From NCBI RefSeq assembly GCF_002564105.1, contig NZ_PDBX01000001.1, positions 4,154,001-4,218,000 on the forward strand: a stretch of DNA of 64,000 bases, given 5' to 3'. The stretch comes from Collimonas sp. PA-H2 (GTDB lineage: Bacteria; Pseudomonadota; Gammaproteobacteria; Burkholderiales; Burkholderiaceae_D). The notes under the pieces are model-generated. The model saw nothing but the letters and a program-made list of their open reading frames with translations, made no database searches and had not been told where the DNA came from. The first letter of the stretch is position 1. Each line of letters opens with the position of its first letter. This document shows, piece after piece, positions 7,899 to 17,541 of the stretch. The position numbers and the translations under genes are program-made.

Positions 7899-10368
7899 GC
7901 GATGCCTCCTTGGCAGACAGATTGACAGGCAGATGCGCAGCAGGCCGCCAGCGGCGCAGCAGCAGGGCGTTGCTGACTACGCTGACGCTGCTGAAGGCCA
8001 TGGCGGCGCCGGCCAGCACCGGATTGAGGTAGCCCAGCGCCGCCAGCGGAATGCCGATCAGGTTGTAGATGAAAGCCCAGAACAGGTTCTGGCGGATCTT
8101 GCTGTAGGTGCGGCGCGAGATGTCGATGGCGTCCGCCACCAGGCCCGGATCGCCGCGCATCAGCGTGATGCCGGCGGCCTGCATGGCGACGTCGGTGCCG
8201 GTCGCCATGGCGATGCCGACATCGGCCGCCGCCAGCGCCGGCGCATCGTTGATGCCGTCGCCGACCATCGCCACCACGGCGCCGCCAGCTTTCAAGTCAA
8301 TCACAGCCTTGGCTTTGTCGGCAGGCAGGATCTCGGCATGGATCTCGCTGATGCCAAGCTGGCGTCCGACTGCATTGGCGCTGCCGCGGTTGTCGCCGCT
8401 CAGCATGGCGACCCGGATAGCCTGCTGCTGCAATTGCCTGATCGCGGCCTTGGCAGTGGGTTTGATTTCGTCGCCGAACGCCAGCAAGCCGTTCACCGTG
8501 CGCAGGCCATCCTGCTCGGTCGCCAGCCAGGAAATGGTGCGGCCTTCCGCTTCCAATCCGGCGGCCGCTGTGGCCAGCGTTGCGGTATCCATTCCCAGCT
8601 CATGCATCCAGCGGCTGCTGCCCAGGAAGCATTGGATGTCGCCGATACTGGCTTGCACGCCGCGTCCGGCGACGCTCTGCACTTTGCCGGTGGTCAGCGT
8701 CGGCGCGATGCCGGCCTGGCTGGCGGCGGCGATGACGGCGCGCGCCAGCGGATGTTCGCTGTTGCGCTGTACTGCCGCCGCCAGCGCCAGCAGATCGCTG
8801 GCGGCGTCTGCACCGGTCGCTGCAGGCAGGTAGTTGAGCAGCGTAGGATGGCCGACAGTCAGGGTGCCGGTCTTGTCGAAAGCGACGACGCTGATGCGGT
8901 GCGCGATTTCCAGCGCTTCCGCATCCTTGATCAGGATGCCAAAGCGCGCCGCGATGCCAGTGCCGGCCATGATCGCGGTCGGCGTCGCCAGTCCCAGTGC
9001 GCAAGGGCAGGCAATCACCAGCACCGCTACCGCATTCAGCAAGGCCTGCTGCCAGTCGCCGCTGCTGAAGCCCCAGCCTAGCAAGGTCAGCAAGGCAATC
9101 GCCAGCACCACCGGCACGAACACCGCGCTGACCTGGTCCACCAGGCGCTGGATCGGCGCCTTGGCGGCCTGCGCATGCTCGACCATGCGGATGATGCGCG
9201 CCAGCGTGGTTTCGGCGCCGATGGCGGTAGTCGTGACCAATAGCAGGCCGCTGCCGTTGATGGCGCCGGCGGTAACCCTGTCTCCGGCTTGTTTTTCCAC
9301 CGGCAGGCTTTCGCCGGTCAGCAGGGATTCGTCGACCTGGCTCTGGCCTTCCAGCACCAGGCCGTCCACCGCGATGCGTTCGCCGGCGCGCACCACCACC
9401 ACGTCCTTCAGCTGCAAGGCGGCGACGGCGATTTCATGGTCGACGCTGTTCGTGCCTTGAGTGCGCCGCACCGTCGCCCGTTCCGGACGCAGCGCATTCA
9501 AGGCTTGGATGGCGTCGGCGGTCTGGCGCTTGGCGCGGGTCTCCAGCCATTTTCCGAGCAGCACCAGGGTGATCACCGCGGCCGATGCTTCGAAATACAG
9601 ATGCGCCATGGCGCCATGTGCCTCCGTCAGCAGCAGATACAGCGACAAGCCCCAGGCGGCGCTGGTGCCGAGCGCGACCAGCAAATCCATATTGCCGCTG
9701 CCCGCCTTCAGCGCGCGCCAGCCGGCCCGGTAGAAGCGGGCGCCGAGCCAGAACTGCACCGGCGTCGCCAGCGCCAGCTGCCACCAGCCGGGCAGGGCGC
9801 CGTCGCCGCCGAACGGCATCAGCAGCATCAGCAGCATCGGCAGGATCAGGGGCAGCGTCAGCACGCCTGCGGCGGCCACCGGCCACCAGCTCGGCAATGC
9901 AGGTTTGCCGGCGCCGGGCACCGCGGCATCTGCCGCGGATGACGGCAGCGTGGCTTCGTAGCCCGCTGCCTGCACCGCTGCAATCAGACTTTCCAGCGGC
10001 ACTACGCCAGCGGTGCTCAGGGTGGCTTTTTCGCTGGCCAGATTGACCGCCACGCTTTGCACTCCCGGCACCTTGTACAAGGCTTTCTCGACCCGGCTGA
10101 CGCAGGATGCGCAGCTCATGCCTTCAATGGCGAGCGTGACTTCCTCTTGTTTGACCACATAGCCGGCTTTTTCCACCGCCGCCACCAGCGGGCCGATGGC
10201 GGTTGCGCTGTCGCCTTGCACGGTGGCCAGTTCGGTCGCCAGGTTGACGCTGACATCCTGCACGCCGGCGACCTTGCGCAAGGCCTTTTCGACATGGGAA
10301 ACGCAGGAGGCGCAGCTCATGCCTTCTATCGCTAACTGGAATTCGGTCAATGCTTGGGTGCTGCTCAT
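7888..10368 (-). CDS. copA: Copper-translocating P1B-type ATPase
   Basis: An 826-residue inner-membrane Cu(I) exporter. Two N-terminal HMA domains have GMSCASC at 16-22 and 83-89. Eight membrane segments carry the CPC copper motif (454-456). The actuator loop has TGES (351-354), the phosphorylated Asp498 lies in DKTGTLT, the HP motif is at 539-540 and GDGINDAP at 703-710. All catalytic elements are intact. It pumps cytoplasmic Cu(I) to the periplasm, where the multicopper oxidase and cupredoxin can handle it. It is transcribed with cueR, which it overlaps, from a CueR-type promoter at about 10404-10435. Confidence 0.97.
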   Translation of the reverse strand: MSSTQALTEFQLAIEGMSCASCVSHVEKALRKVAGVQDVSVNLATELATVQGDSATAIGPLVAAVEKAGYVVKQEEVTLAIEGMSCASCVSRVEKALYKVPGVQSVAVNLASEKATLSTAGVVPLESLIAAVQAAGYEATLPSSAADAAVPGAGKPALPSWWPVAAAGVLTLPLILPMLLMLLMPFGGDGALPGWWQLALATPVQFWLGARFYRAGWRALKAGSGNMDLLVALGTSAAWGLSLYLLLTEAHGAMAHLYFEASAAVITLVLLGKWLETRAKRQTADAIQALNALRPERATVRRTQGTNSVDHEIAVAALQLKDVVVVRAGERIAVDGLVLEGQSQVDESLLTGESLPVEKQAGDRVTAGAINGSGLLLVTTTAIGAETTLARIIRMVEHAQAAKAPIQRLVDQVSAVFVPVVLAIALLTLLGWGFSSGDWQQALLNAVAVLVIACPCALGLATPTAIMAGTGIAARFGILIKDAEALEIAHRISVVAFDKTGTLTVGHPTLLNYLPAATGADAASDLLALAAAVQRNSEHPLARAVIAAASQAGIAPTLTTGKVQSVAGRGVQASIGDIQCFLGSSRWMHELGMDTATLATAAAGLEAEGRTISWLATEQDGLRTVNGLLAFGDEIKPTAKAAIRQLQQQAIRVAMLSGDNRGSANAVGRQLGISEIHAEILPADKAKAVIDLKAGGAVVAMVGDGINDAPALAAADVGIAMATGTDVAMQAAGITLMRGDPGLVADAIDISRRTYSKIRQNLFWAFIYNLIGIPLAALGYLNPVLAGAAMAFSSVSVVSNALLLRRWRPAAHLPVNLSAKEASHDN

Positions 10369-10403
10369 GGTGGACTCGGTTCAGGGAGTGGGGATAGCTT
10401 GAT

Positions 10404-10435
10404 GATGGACCTTCCAACGATGGGAAGGTCAAGCA
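10404..10435 (-). promoter_or_regulatory. CueR-type promoter/operator of copA-cueR
   Basis: On the minus strand a -35 TTGACC is followed by 19 bp and then CATCAT as -10. The spacer contains the dyad ACCTTCC-N7-GGAAGGT (10409-10429). This is the overlong spacer and dyad expected for MerR/CueR activation. It lies about 40-70 bp upstream of copA. Confidence 0.85.
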
Positions 10436-10581
10436 CAATTTTAACCGCCCGCGCTTTTTGCCGTTTTTTGCGCTGGAAAGCTCTACCGGCTATACGCGTT
10501 GCGCTATATGGCGGAGGGTGCTGGCAAGTTAGGATTCCTGTCCAAAGCATCATCCACCAGTTAACTTGTCAGGAACGCATC

Positions 10582-11187
10582 ATGTCCAAGCCAGCCAATT
10601 TCGAGAATTATCATATCCGCAAGTGGTACACCCAGATCGACGACACGCTGGCCAATGAAAACGGCATGCTGGCCGACGGCAAGCCTTTGCGCAAGATCGT
10701 CATCGCCGCGGCCATCCACAATCCTTACGCAGGCCGTTTCAGCGACAACCTGGACCTGATCCTGGCGAACTCTCCCGCGCTGGGCCGCGAATTCGGCCGC
10801 CGCATCGTCGCTGCGCTGGCAGGGGAAGAGCTGGAAAGCTATGGCAAGGCTTGCATCGTCGGCATCGCCGGCGAATACGAACACGGCAACGCTTTCCTGA
10901 CGCCAGCCATGGTGATGCCTATCCGCGAAGCGATCGGCGGCGGCAAGGCCTGGATCCCGTCCGCCGGCAAGCGCGGCGTGCCAGGCGCAGAGCTGGATAT
11001 TCCGCTGGCGCACAAGAATGCCTTGTATGTGCCGTCGCACTACGACACCGTCACCAGCCAGTTCTTCGACGCGCCGAACGCCGATGAAGTGGTGGTGGCG
11101 TTTGCCGTGGCTACCCGCGGCCGCCTGCATGCGCGCCTGGGCGGTCTGAAAGCCAATGAAATCGAAGGCAAGAACGGCCTCAACTGA
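10582..11187 (+). CDS. Amino acid synthesis family protein (DUF1185-like)
   Basis: A 201-residue cytoplasmic protein resembling the AA_synth/DUF1185 family: KIVIAAAIHNPYAGRFSDNL, then GYxxACIVGIAGEYEHGNAFLT, then WIPSAGKRGVPGAELDIPLA. Members occur in amino-acid or amide metabolic loci but the reaction is not established to my knowledge. The ATG at 10582 follows an AGGAACG ribosome site; the longer upstream frame crosses the copA promoter. It sits between two CueR promoters, with copA leading left and copZ right, but carries no metal motif itself. Confidence 0.75.
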   Translation: MSKPANFENYHIRKWYTQIDDTLANENGMLADGKPLRKIVIAAAIHNPYAGRFSDNLDLILANSPALGREFGRRIVAALAGEELESYGKACIVGIAGEYEHGNAFLTPAMVMPIREAIGGGKAWIPSAGKRGVPGAELDIPLAHKNALYVPSHYDTVTSQFFDAPNADEVVVAFAVATRGRLHARLGGLKANEIEGKNGLN

Positions 11188-11209
11188 TCTTGGTGGCTCG
11201 AATCCGGGC

Positions 11210-11240
11210 TTGACCTTGCTACCGTGGGAAGGTTTATAGT
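11210..11240 (+). promoter_or_regulatory. CueR-type promoter of copZ
   Basis: TTGACC (11210-11215), a 19-bp spacer, then TATAGT (11235-11240). The spacer contains ACCTTGC-N7-GGAAGGT, closely matching the copA operator. copZ starts 35 bp downstream. The paired sites support a local CueR regulon. Confidence 0.87.
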
Positions 11241-11274
11241 GGGTGTAACGATAAACTCACCCACGGAGCAAAAC

Positions 11275-11475
11275 ATGATTCAATTCACTGTGCAGGACAT
11301 GACTTGCGGCCATTGCGCCGGCCGCATCACCAAGGCCATCAACGGTGTCGATGCCGGCGCCAAGGTGGATATCAAGATCGACAGCCACACGGTGGCTATC
11401 CAGAGCCAGGCCAGCGCTGCGGAACTGGCCGAAGCCATCAAGGACGCCGGCTACACGCCGCAACTGCAGGCCTGA
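11275..11475 (+). CDS. copZ: Copper chaperone CopZ (HMA domain)
   Basis: A 66-residue single heavy-metal-associated domain. The Cu(I)-binding motif MTCGHC is at residues 9-14 and the fold ends in AIKDAGYTPQL. It should carry Cu(I) in the cytoplasm to the HMA domains of CopA. The ATG is preceded by ACGGAGC as ribosome site. It is monocistronic, behind its own CueR-type promoter, and ends at a hairpin terminator. The family call is secure. Confidence 0.93.
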   Translation: MIQFTVQDMTCGHCAGRITKAINGVDAGAKVDIKIDSHTVAIQSQASAAELAEAIKDAGYTPQLQA

Positions 11476-11488
11476 GCCGATGCAGCGA

Positions 11489-11512
11489 CGACGGCAGGAT
11501 TGCCTGCCGTCG
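11489..11512. terminator. Bidirectional stem-loop after copZ
   Basis: CGACGGCAGG (11489-11498) pairs perfectly with CCTGCCGTCG (11503-11512) around ATTG. It lies between the convergent ends of copZ and the DUF885 gene and may terminate both. No long T-run follows. Confidence 0.55.
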
Positions 11513-11522
11513 CCGCTGATAC

Positions 11523-13400
11523 TCATGCGCTGACCTTGACGCCGGCAATGTAGCGATCGATCACCGTCGGCAATACCGTCAGCGGCACGCCGCCGCTTTT
11601 CACCAGCGCATCGTTGAAGCCGGCCAGGTCGAAATGGGCGCCCAGCACCTGTTTCGCGCGGTCGCGCTGGCGCAGGATCTCGTTGTGTCCCATCTTGTAG
11701 CCGCAAGCCTGTCCCGGCGACACGCAGTAGCGGTCGACTTCGCTGGTCATGGCGGCGACGCCGCGGCCGCAGTTTTCGACCATGAAGCGGATCGCTTGCT
11801 GGCGCGTCCAGTTCATCGCGTGCAGCCCGGTATCGACCACCAGGCGGCAGGCGCGGAACTGCTGCGCCTGCAGATAACCGATCTGGCTGAATGGATCGTG
11901 CGCATAGATGCCGAACTCGTCCACCAGCTGCTCGGCATACAGAGCCCAGCCCTCGATAAAGGCGTTGAAGCCCATCATAGAGGTGATCAGCGGCAGCTCC
12001 ACATGGCGTTCCGCCAGATACGCCCCCTGCCAGGTATGGCCAGGAATGCCTTCGTGAGCAGTGAGCGTGGCGATTTCCGATTTCGGCCAGAGCGTGGTCG
12101 ATTTCAGGTTGATGTAATAAATCGCCGGCCGCGAGCCGTCCAGCGCCGCGAAATTCATATAGCCCAGCGCGGCGCCCGCTTCGATATCGGCCGGCACGCG
12201 CTTGATGATCAGCGGCGCCTTCAGGTCCAGGTGCGAGATCTTCGGCATCAGCAGGCGCACTGCGGCAACCCGCTCGTTGCAATAGGCGATCAGTTGCTCG
12301 CGGCCCTGGTCGTCGTCGGCATAGAAGCGCTTGGGATCCTTGGACAGCGCCAGCAGGCGTTCGCCTACCGTACCCTGGCTGATGCCCTGCGCCTTGAGGA
12401 TGGTGTCGATGCGCGCCTGCAGCGCCTTGTTCTGCTCCAACCCGATGGCGTGGATTTCGGCGGCGCTGCGGGTAGTGGTGGTGCCCAGTTTCAGCGCCCA
12501 TTCGTAATACGCGGCGCCGTCCGGCAAGCGCTGCACGCCGGCGACGTCGCTGGCTTTGGCGGTGGCTTTCGAAAAACTGGCGATCTGCCGTTCCAGCGCC
12601 GGATATACCTTGCCGTTCACCAGCGCCGTCGCGCGCGCTTCCCAGTCACCCTCGATGCCGAGCTCGCGGGTGCGGCGGGTGATCGAAGTCACCAGCTTTT
12701 GCCTTGCTGCCGGCGTGTTGCGATAGTTCTGCAGCTGGGCCAGTGCGGTGCGGGCAATGAAATCGGGCGGCATGACGCCTTTGCCGGCCTGTTCCTCGAT
12801 GCGCGCGCTTTCCTGGTCGAGCAGGCGCGCCATCGCCGTTACTCGTTCGAGATAGGCTTCAGCGTCGGCGGCGTTGGCGATGTGGTGCTGCGAGTCGAGG
12901 AATTCGGGCACGGCGATCAGGGCGCCATCCTGCTGGGTCACCGGGAAAGGAGTGGTGCCGCCGTAGAAGCCGCTGGCCGCGCCGCCGTAGGAAAAGCGCA
13001 GACCGTCCACGCCTTCGTTGGCGGCATAGCGCACGCTGTCGTAGCGGATTTGCGCATCGGCGCTGAGCTTGGCGCGGTCTACCGCATGCATGCGCGCCAG
13101 CATCGATTTCACCTGGCTAGCCCATAGCGCATCGCCGGCCGGAGACGCATCCTGCAAGCGCGACTTGAGCGCGGCGCGGGCGCCGGAATCGAGCCCCAGC
13201 GAAGTCGCCGAGGTCGGCGACAGGTGCAGGATTTCCTCGGCAAAGTCAGCCAGCATGCCGTTGAATTTATGGTCGGCCGGGCTGGCGTCCTTGCCCTGGG
13301 CGCGGGCGATGCCGGGCAGGGCGGTGACTGCAGCCGCGGAAAGCGCGCTCAGCAGCACATCGCGGCGGCGGCGGGAAAAGGTCTGGAATGTCTTGTTCAT
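11523..13400 (-). CDS. DUF885-family exported metallopeptidase-like protein
   Basis: A 625-residue protein with a twin-arginine leader (SRRRRDVLLSALSAAAVTALPG). The DUF885 domain contains TLTAHEGIPGHTWQG, an HExxPGH motif that resembles a metallopeptidase zinc site. The start at 13400 gives the leader directly; the 33-residue upstream extension has no signal character and was rejected. The family is widespread and poorly characterised; some members are annotated as peptidases or lyases. The next gene upstream on this strand, the SRPBCC gene, ends 46 bp away. Confidence 0.85.
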   Translation of the reverse strand: MNKTFQTFSRRRRDVLLSALSAAAVTALPGIARAQGKDASPADHKFNGMLADFAEEILHLSPTSATSLGLDSGARAALKSRLQDASPAGDALWASQVKSMLARMHAVDRAKLSADAQIRYDSVRYAANEGVDGLRFSYGGAASGFYGGTTPFPVTQQDGALIAVPEFLDSQHHIANAADAEAYLERVTAMARLLDQESARIEEQAGKGVMPPDFIARTALAQLQNYRNTPAARQKLVTSITRRTRELGIEGDWEARATALVNGKVYPALERQIASFSKATAKASDVAGVQRLPDGAAYYEWALKLGTTTTRSAAEIHAIGLEQNKALQARIDTILKAQGISQGTVGERLLALSKDPKRFYADDDQGREQLIAYCNERVAAVRLLMPKISHLDLKAPLIIKRVPADIEAGAALGYMNFAALDGSRPAIYYINLKSTTLWPKSEIATLTAHEGIPGHTWQGAYLAERHVELPLITSMMGFNAFIEGWALYAEQLVDEFGIYAHDPFSQIGYLQAQQFRACRLVVDTGLHAMNWTRQQAIRFMVENCGRGVAAMTSEVDRYCVSPGQACGYKMGHNEILRQRDRAKQVLGAHFDLAGFNDALVKSGGVPLTVLPTVIDRYIAGVKVSA

Positions 13401-13446
13401 GGAATCCTTTGTATTCTGCGAAAAAGAATGGCTATGAGAGTCTATC

Positions 13447-13854
13447 TCAAGATTGCTCGGCCAGTTTCTTGAGGGCCGCCAGCACATCGGGGAAATCATT
13501 GGTCACCATAGGGCCGATTTCATCTGCGTCCGGTCCGCTGATCTCCGTGTTGTAAATTATCCTGGTGCGGCCGGACGGCAGCAGCACCAGTCTGTGGCTG
13601 ACCAGCACCCGAGTTTCATCCACCACGGTCTCGTCGATGAAGCTTTCGTTGGATTTGACTTCAATCAAGGTGCTGGTCAGGGCATCCTGTCCCGGCGGCC
13701 GCATCGTGAAACTGGCGCCTGTAACGAACGGCCCATGCAATTCGATGCTCTCGATACCTGCGTTCCAGTCCTTCCAGCGTGCGACGTCTGCGAACAGCGC
13801 CCAGACGCGGGATGGTGCAGCGCTGGTTTCGATGCTTTCTTCATGAGTCCACAT
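13447..13854 (-). CDS. SRPBCC-family (START-like) protein
   Basis: A 135-residue protein beginning MWTHEESIETSAAPSRVWAL and containing FADVARWKDWNAGIESIELHG, the usual start of polyketide-cyclase/START-like folds, which bind hydrophobic ligands in a deep cavity. The ATG at 13854 is preferred over the in-frame GTG at 13866 because GGAG lies six bases before it, inside the longer reading. The ligand is unknown. The neighbours (DUF885 gene downstream, unknown exported protein upstream) give no functional hint. Confidence 0.8.
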   Translation of the reverse strand: MWTHEESIETSAAPSRVWALFADVARWKDWNAGIESIELHGPFVTGASFTMRPPGQDALTSTLIEVKSNESFIDETVVDETRVLVSHRLVLLPSGRTRIIYNTEISGPDADEIGPMVTNDFPDVLAALKKLAEQS

Positions 13855-13885
13855 AGTTATCTCCACGTGATGTGAAGTTGAAAGT

Positions 13886-14536
13886 CTAATTGACGCAACT
13901 CGGATACGGCGCCGCCTCGCCAGCCACGACCGGGCAAAGCTTGATCGGGTTCAGCTGCCTGAATTTCTCTGTCCATTTGCCGACATCGATGGCAAGCGGC
14001 GTGGCGGACACCGCGCCGCGTTCGGCCCATTGAATCGTGTAATAGTCGCTGCTGCCCTTGATTACCGCGATCACTGCCGCTTCGCTGGTTTTACCGGCCG
14101 TGGTAGGAGAAGTGCCGCAGGAGGCGACCAGGACGAAGGCGTCGCGTTCGCTGATCTTGCCGATGCCGATTTCCTGGCCGCTGAATGAGGTCGGGCAGGC
14201 GTGCTGGAAGCCGGCCGCCATGTTGACTGCAAATGATTGCGGGCTGACTTGCGGATTCAACGCCAGGTCCTTGAAACCGGTGATGGTGACCATCTGGGTC
14301 CATTCATCGACATTTTCTTTTTCCGGCACCGCTTCCCGTATATAGCGCGGGCCCTGGGTGTTTTCAAATGCAGTTTTGAAGCCTGGCGGCGAGTTTACTA
14401 TCAGCAGCTGGCTGTAAATCGGCGTAATCGTTTTCAAGAGCATGCCTTGTTGGCGCTGCTGCTCGGCGGCCTTGCCGGTATCGGCGGCATGGGTAAAAGA
14501 TGCGCATAGAGCTAGCAGAAGTCCAGTCTTGTTCAT
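13886..14536 (-). CDS. Exported hypothetical protein
   Basis: A 216-residue protein with a cleavable signal peptide (MNKTGLLLALCASFTHAA). I do not recognise the family. The mature part has three cysteines (in HACPTSF, ASCGTSP and KLCPVV) plus a fourth near the C-terminus (SCVN), enough for two disulfides in the periplasm. No catalytic motif is evident. It lies 32 bp upstream of the SRPBCC gene on the same strand and may be co-transcribed with it. Confidence 0.7.
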   Translation of the reverse strand: MNKTGLLLALCASFTHAADTGKAAEQQRQQGMLLKTITPIYSQLLIVNSPPGFKTAFENTQGPRYIREAVPEKENVDEWTQMVTITGFKDLALNPQVSPQSFAVNMAAGFQHACPTSFSGQEIGIGKISERDAFVLVASCGTSPTTAGKTSEAAVIAVIKGSSDYYTIQWAERGAVSATPLAIDVGKWTEKFRQLNPIKLCPVVAGEAAPYPSCVN

Positions 14537-14636
14537 GTTTTCCTCGCAAGCGCCAAGGGCGGTTCGGGATATCCGCGTTCATCAGGCGTCCAGTGCTGGC
14601 GCCATGATAGGTCTGTCGTTTCCAAAATGCAACTTT

Positions 14637-14669
14637 CAAAAAAATACCCCGCCAATGGAGGGCGGGGTA
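14637..14669 (-). terminator. Rho-independent terminator
   Basis: On the minus strand TACCCCGCC (14669-14661) pairs with GGCGGGGTA (14653-14645) and is followed directly by seven T residues. It terminates the carboxylesterase gene, whose stop lies 57 bp upstream. Confidence 0.8.
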
Positions 14670-14726
14670 GTAGGCGGGGGCGTCAACACAAGGCGCCGTG
14701 ATGGCCGCTTCAGCCGGGGGTCTTGC

Positions 14727-15395
14727 TCAGGCCAGCACACGGCGCAGCCAGTTGCCGATATCGGCGACTTCTTCGGCGCAGACCGAGTGCTGCATCATGT
14801 ATTCATGCCATTCGACGCTGTAACCCAGTTGCTGCAGCAAGTCGCGCGACATTTCCGCGCGGTTGACCAGCACCACTGGATCGGCGCGGCCATGGGCCTG
14901 GAAAATCGGCGTGTGCTGGTTGGCGGCGTGGCGTTCGGCGGCGATCTTGTCGTTCAGCGGCAGGTAGCCGGACAGGCACATCAGGCCGGCCAGTTTTTGC
15001 GGGTAGCGCAAGCCGGTCTGCAGCGTCATCGCGCAGCCTTGCGAAAAACCGGCGAGGACGATCTTGTCGGCCGCGATGCCGAGTGCGATCTGTTGCGCGA
15101 TCAAGGCTTCGATGTCGGCTTGCGACTTGCGCAGGCCGCCTTCGTCTTCGCGCCGCACCAGGTCGCTGGAGAGGATGTCATACCAGGCCGGCATCACGTA
15201 ACCGTTGTTGATGGTCACCGGGATCGCCGGCGCACTGGGGAAGACGAAGCGGATGCCGGGGCAGCCGCTCAGGTCCAGTTCCTTGACGATGGGGACGAAA
15301 TCGGAGCCGTCGGCGCCGAGGCCGTGCATCCAGATGACGGCGGTAGTTGGTTTTTCAGAAGTGGAAATTTCCAGGGTTTCGAGTGTGCTTGACAT
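14727..15395 (-). CDS. Alpha/beta-hydrolase carboxylesterase
   Basis: A 222-residue protein of the phospholipase/carboxylesterase family (EstB/YpfH-like). It has the oxyanion segment WMHGLGADGSDFVPIV, the nucleophile elbow GFSQGCAM, and the Asp and His of the triad in HGRADPVV and VEWHEYMM. It should hydrolyse short-chain esters in the cytoplasm. No signal peptide is present and length is normal. It ends at a clear rho-independent terminator. Confidence 0.92.
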   Translation of the reverse strand: MSSTLETLEISTSEKPTTAVIWMHGLGADGSDFVPIVKELDLSGCPGIRFVFPSAPAIPVTINNGYVMPAWYDILSSDLVRREDEGGLRKSQADIEALIAQQIALGIAADKIVLAGFSQGCAMTLQTGLRYPQKLAGLMCLSGYLPLNDKIAAERHAANQHTPIFQAHGRADPVVLVNRAEMSRDLLQQLGYSVEWHEYMMQHSVCAEEVADIGNWLRRVLA

Positions 15396-15452
15396 GAGTT
15401 GGTCCGGATCCTGATTGAAAAATTAAGGGGTAATGAAAACGGTAGCAGCGGC

Positions 15453-16436
15453 TCAGATCACCATCAGATCTTTGCCGACGATGATTTCGCCGCTGAATTG
15501 CTTGCGCGCTTCAGCTGACCACATCTCATCGCTGATGCTTGGATCGCCGCCGGGCACGAAGTGGCTCAGCACCAGCGTCTTGACGCCGGCGCGCGCCGCC
15601 GCCAGGCCGACTTGCGCGGTGCTGGTGTGGCTCTTCACCAGGTGGTCGAGCAGGGTCGGCGCATTGTCGACGGTGCGCATCAGCTTTTCCAGTGCCGGCA
15701 GGTACATCACTTCATGCACCAGCACGTCGGCGCCCTTGGCTAGCTGGATCAGGTTTTCGTTGTAGGCGGTATCGCCGGAGAATACGACCGAGCGGTCCTT
15801 GCTGTCGAAGCGGTAGGCGAAGGCGGGTTTCAGCGTGTAATGGTCGACCAGGGCGGCGGTCACCTTGACCTGGTCGTTTTCCAGCACCACACGCGGGCCG
15901 CTGAATTCATGGGTCTTGATCAGCGGCCGCAGCAGCGGCCGGCCTTCTTCCTTGATGCGGACGGCGATGTCGATCGCGTTCATGCGGACGAAGTCGTCCA
16001 TCATGCGACGCATGCCGGGCGGTCCGTACATCTGCACCGGCGTCGCCAGACCAGTGGCCCAGGCCAGCAGCACCAGGTTGCCGAGGTCGGCATTGTGGTC
16101 GGAGTGCTGGTGGGTCAGGAAAATATCGCGGATCCGAGGCAGCTTGACGCCGGCCTTGACCAGCTGCAGGGCGACACCGTTGCCGCAATCCACCACATAC
16201 GGCTGGCCGTCGATCAGCAAGACATTGGCCGGCGCCGCGCGCAGGGCGGACGGTGTCGGGCCGCCCTTGGTGCCGAGCAGGATCAGGCGCGTGCCCTTGT
16301 CGCCGGCGGCCGCCAGCGGCGCGCTAGTCTGGGCCTGCGCTTGCGCTAGCCACGGCAGCGCGGCAGCGCTTCCTGCGGCCAACGCCAGTTGCATGAAATT
16401 CCTGCGCGTACCTTGCTGTTGCGGCTTGCTGATCAT
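15453..16436 (-). CDS. Exported MBL-fold metallohydrolase
   Basis: A 327-residue metallo-beta-lactamase-fold protein with a Tat-like leader (TRRNFMQLALAAGSAAAL). The metal motif is HQHSDHNADL, and FSGDTAYNENLI and LSHFVPGG supply later ligands, as in the tRNase Z/arylsulfatase branch. The start at 16436 is chosen because CTGGAGAAATCG supplies a ribosome site and the leader begins immediately; the 14-residue extension was rejected. The substrate is unknown. It follows the TRAP binding-protein gene by 31 bp in the same direction. Confidence 0.88.
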   Translation of the reverse strand: MISKPQQQGTRRNFMQLALAAGSAAALPWLAQAQAQTSAPLAAAGDKGTRLILLGTKGGPTPSALRAAPANVLLIDGQPYVVDCGNGVALQLVKAGVKLPRIRDIFLTHQHSDHNADLGNLVLLAWATGLATPVQMYGPPGMRRMMDDFVRMNAIDIAVRIKEEGRPLLRPLIKTHEFSGPRVVLENDQVKVTAALVDHYTLKPAFAYRFDSKDRSVVFSGDTAYNENLIQLAKGADVLVHEVMYLPALEKLMRTVDNAPTLLDHLVKSHTSTAQVGLAAARAGVKTLVLSHFVPGGDPSISDEMWSAEARKQFSGEIIVGKDLMVI

Positions 16437-16467
16437 CGATTTCTCCAGTGCCGGCCAGGCGGCGGTG

Positions 16468-17502
16468 TTATTGCGCAACGCCCTTCAGGCATTGTTCGAC
16501 GATCCCGGCGGCGCCGGCCTTTTGCTGCCAGGCCGCGACCTGGCTGGCGGCCGCCTTGCGCAAGCTGTCTTGCAGCTCTTGCGCCGGCGCCAGGTTGAGC
16601 GTCATCTTGTGTTCGCGCATGCGGCTGTAATTTGCTTCGATGCGATCCTTGACCTTGTTCCAGGACGCGTCCGCGGTGCGTTTGGCTGCCTCGCTCAGCA
16701 CGGCTTGCTGCTCCGGCTTCAGTTGCTGCCAGACATCCTGGTTGATCACGGTGTAGCTGAGCGGGATGGCGTAGCTGATGGCGCTGAAGTTGCCTAGCTG
16801 ATCCCACAGGCGGTTGCCGGCGCCGCCGTCGCCGGAGGACAGCACGGCGTTCAGTTCGCCGGCCGCCAGCTTGGCAGGGACCGCCGAAAAAGGCAGGTTC
16901 TCGCTATGGGCGCCGACGTGCTCGAACACGACGCGGCTGTTGTCGTCATAGGTGCGGATGCGCAGCGCCTGCAGCGCCGCCAGGTCGGTCACGGGCGTGG
17001 CAGACCAGATGCCGGACGGCGGCCATGGCGTGACATACAGCAGGTGGGCATTGAATTTTTGCAAATGCTGTTCGACCGCCGGCTGGGCGCAGTTGGCGAG
17101 CGCCCTGGCGTCGTCGAAGCCGCCGACCGTAAACGGCAGCGCAGACAGCAGGAAGAAAGGGTCGCTGGCGCCGGCGATGCCGGCAAACAGCGTCGCCATT
17201 TCAACCTTGCCGTCGCTCAAGGCACCGACCTGGGCGCTGCCTTTGAAGGGATTCTGCGCTTCCTGTTGGGTGATGATGGCCAGCGCGTCGGCCGGCAGCG
17301 CGGCAGCCAGCTGCCTGACGGTGTCGGCAAACTGCAGGTCGGCGGCGGCCGTGACCGAGGTCGCCGGATACTCGTTGATCAGATGCAGGGTTTGCGCCTG
17401 CAGCGGCGTGCTCAGGCTTATCGCCAGTAGCGGAAGGAGCAGGGTGTGGCTGAAACGAGGTTTGCTGTGCTTGTTGAATTTGCTGAAAACCGCTGGCGAC
17501 AT
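16468..17502 (-). CDS. TRAP transporter substrate-binding protein (DctP family), orphan
   Basis: A 344-residue periplasmic binding protein with a signal peptide ending around TPLQAQ. DctP features include the TPVTDLAALQALRIR segment, in which the arginine normally grips the carboxylate of the ligand, followed by GAHSENLPFSAVPAKLAAGE and LSYTVINQDVW. Such proteins feed organic acids to a DctQM membrane pair. No dctQ or dctM gene is present in the window, so the protein is an orphan. It lies 39 bp downstream of mogA and 31 bp upstream of the MBL gene, possibly one operon. Confidence 0.87.
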   Translation of the reverse strand: MSPAVFSKFNKHSKPRFSHTLLLPLLAISLSTPLQAQTLHLINEYPATSVTAAADLQFADTVRQLAAALPADALAIITQQEAQNPFKGSAQVGALSDGKVEMATLFAGIAGASDPFFLLSALPFTVGGFDDARALANCAQPAVEQHLQKFNAHLLYVTPWPPSGIWSATPVTDLAALQALRIRTYDDNSRVVFEHVGAHSENLPFSAVPAKLAAGELNAVLSSGDGGAGNRLWDQLGNFSAISYAIPLSYTVINQDVWQQLKPEQQAVLSEAAKRTADASWNKVKDRIEANYSRMREHKMTLNLAPAQELQDSLRKAAASQVAAWQQKAGAAGIVEQCLKGVAQ

Positions 17503-17541
17503 GGATGCTGTCCGCTGAAAAGAGTTGGGTAAAGAGGGCGC

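Noticed and set aside
11634..13127. 497-codon frame opposite the DUF885 gene
   Set aside because: It is an antisense shadow; the minus-strand gene has a Tat leader and an HExxPGH motif.
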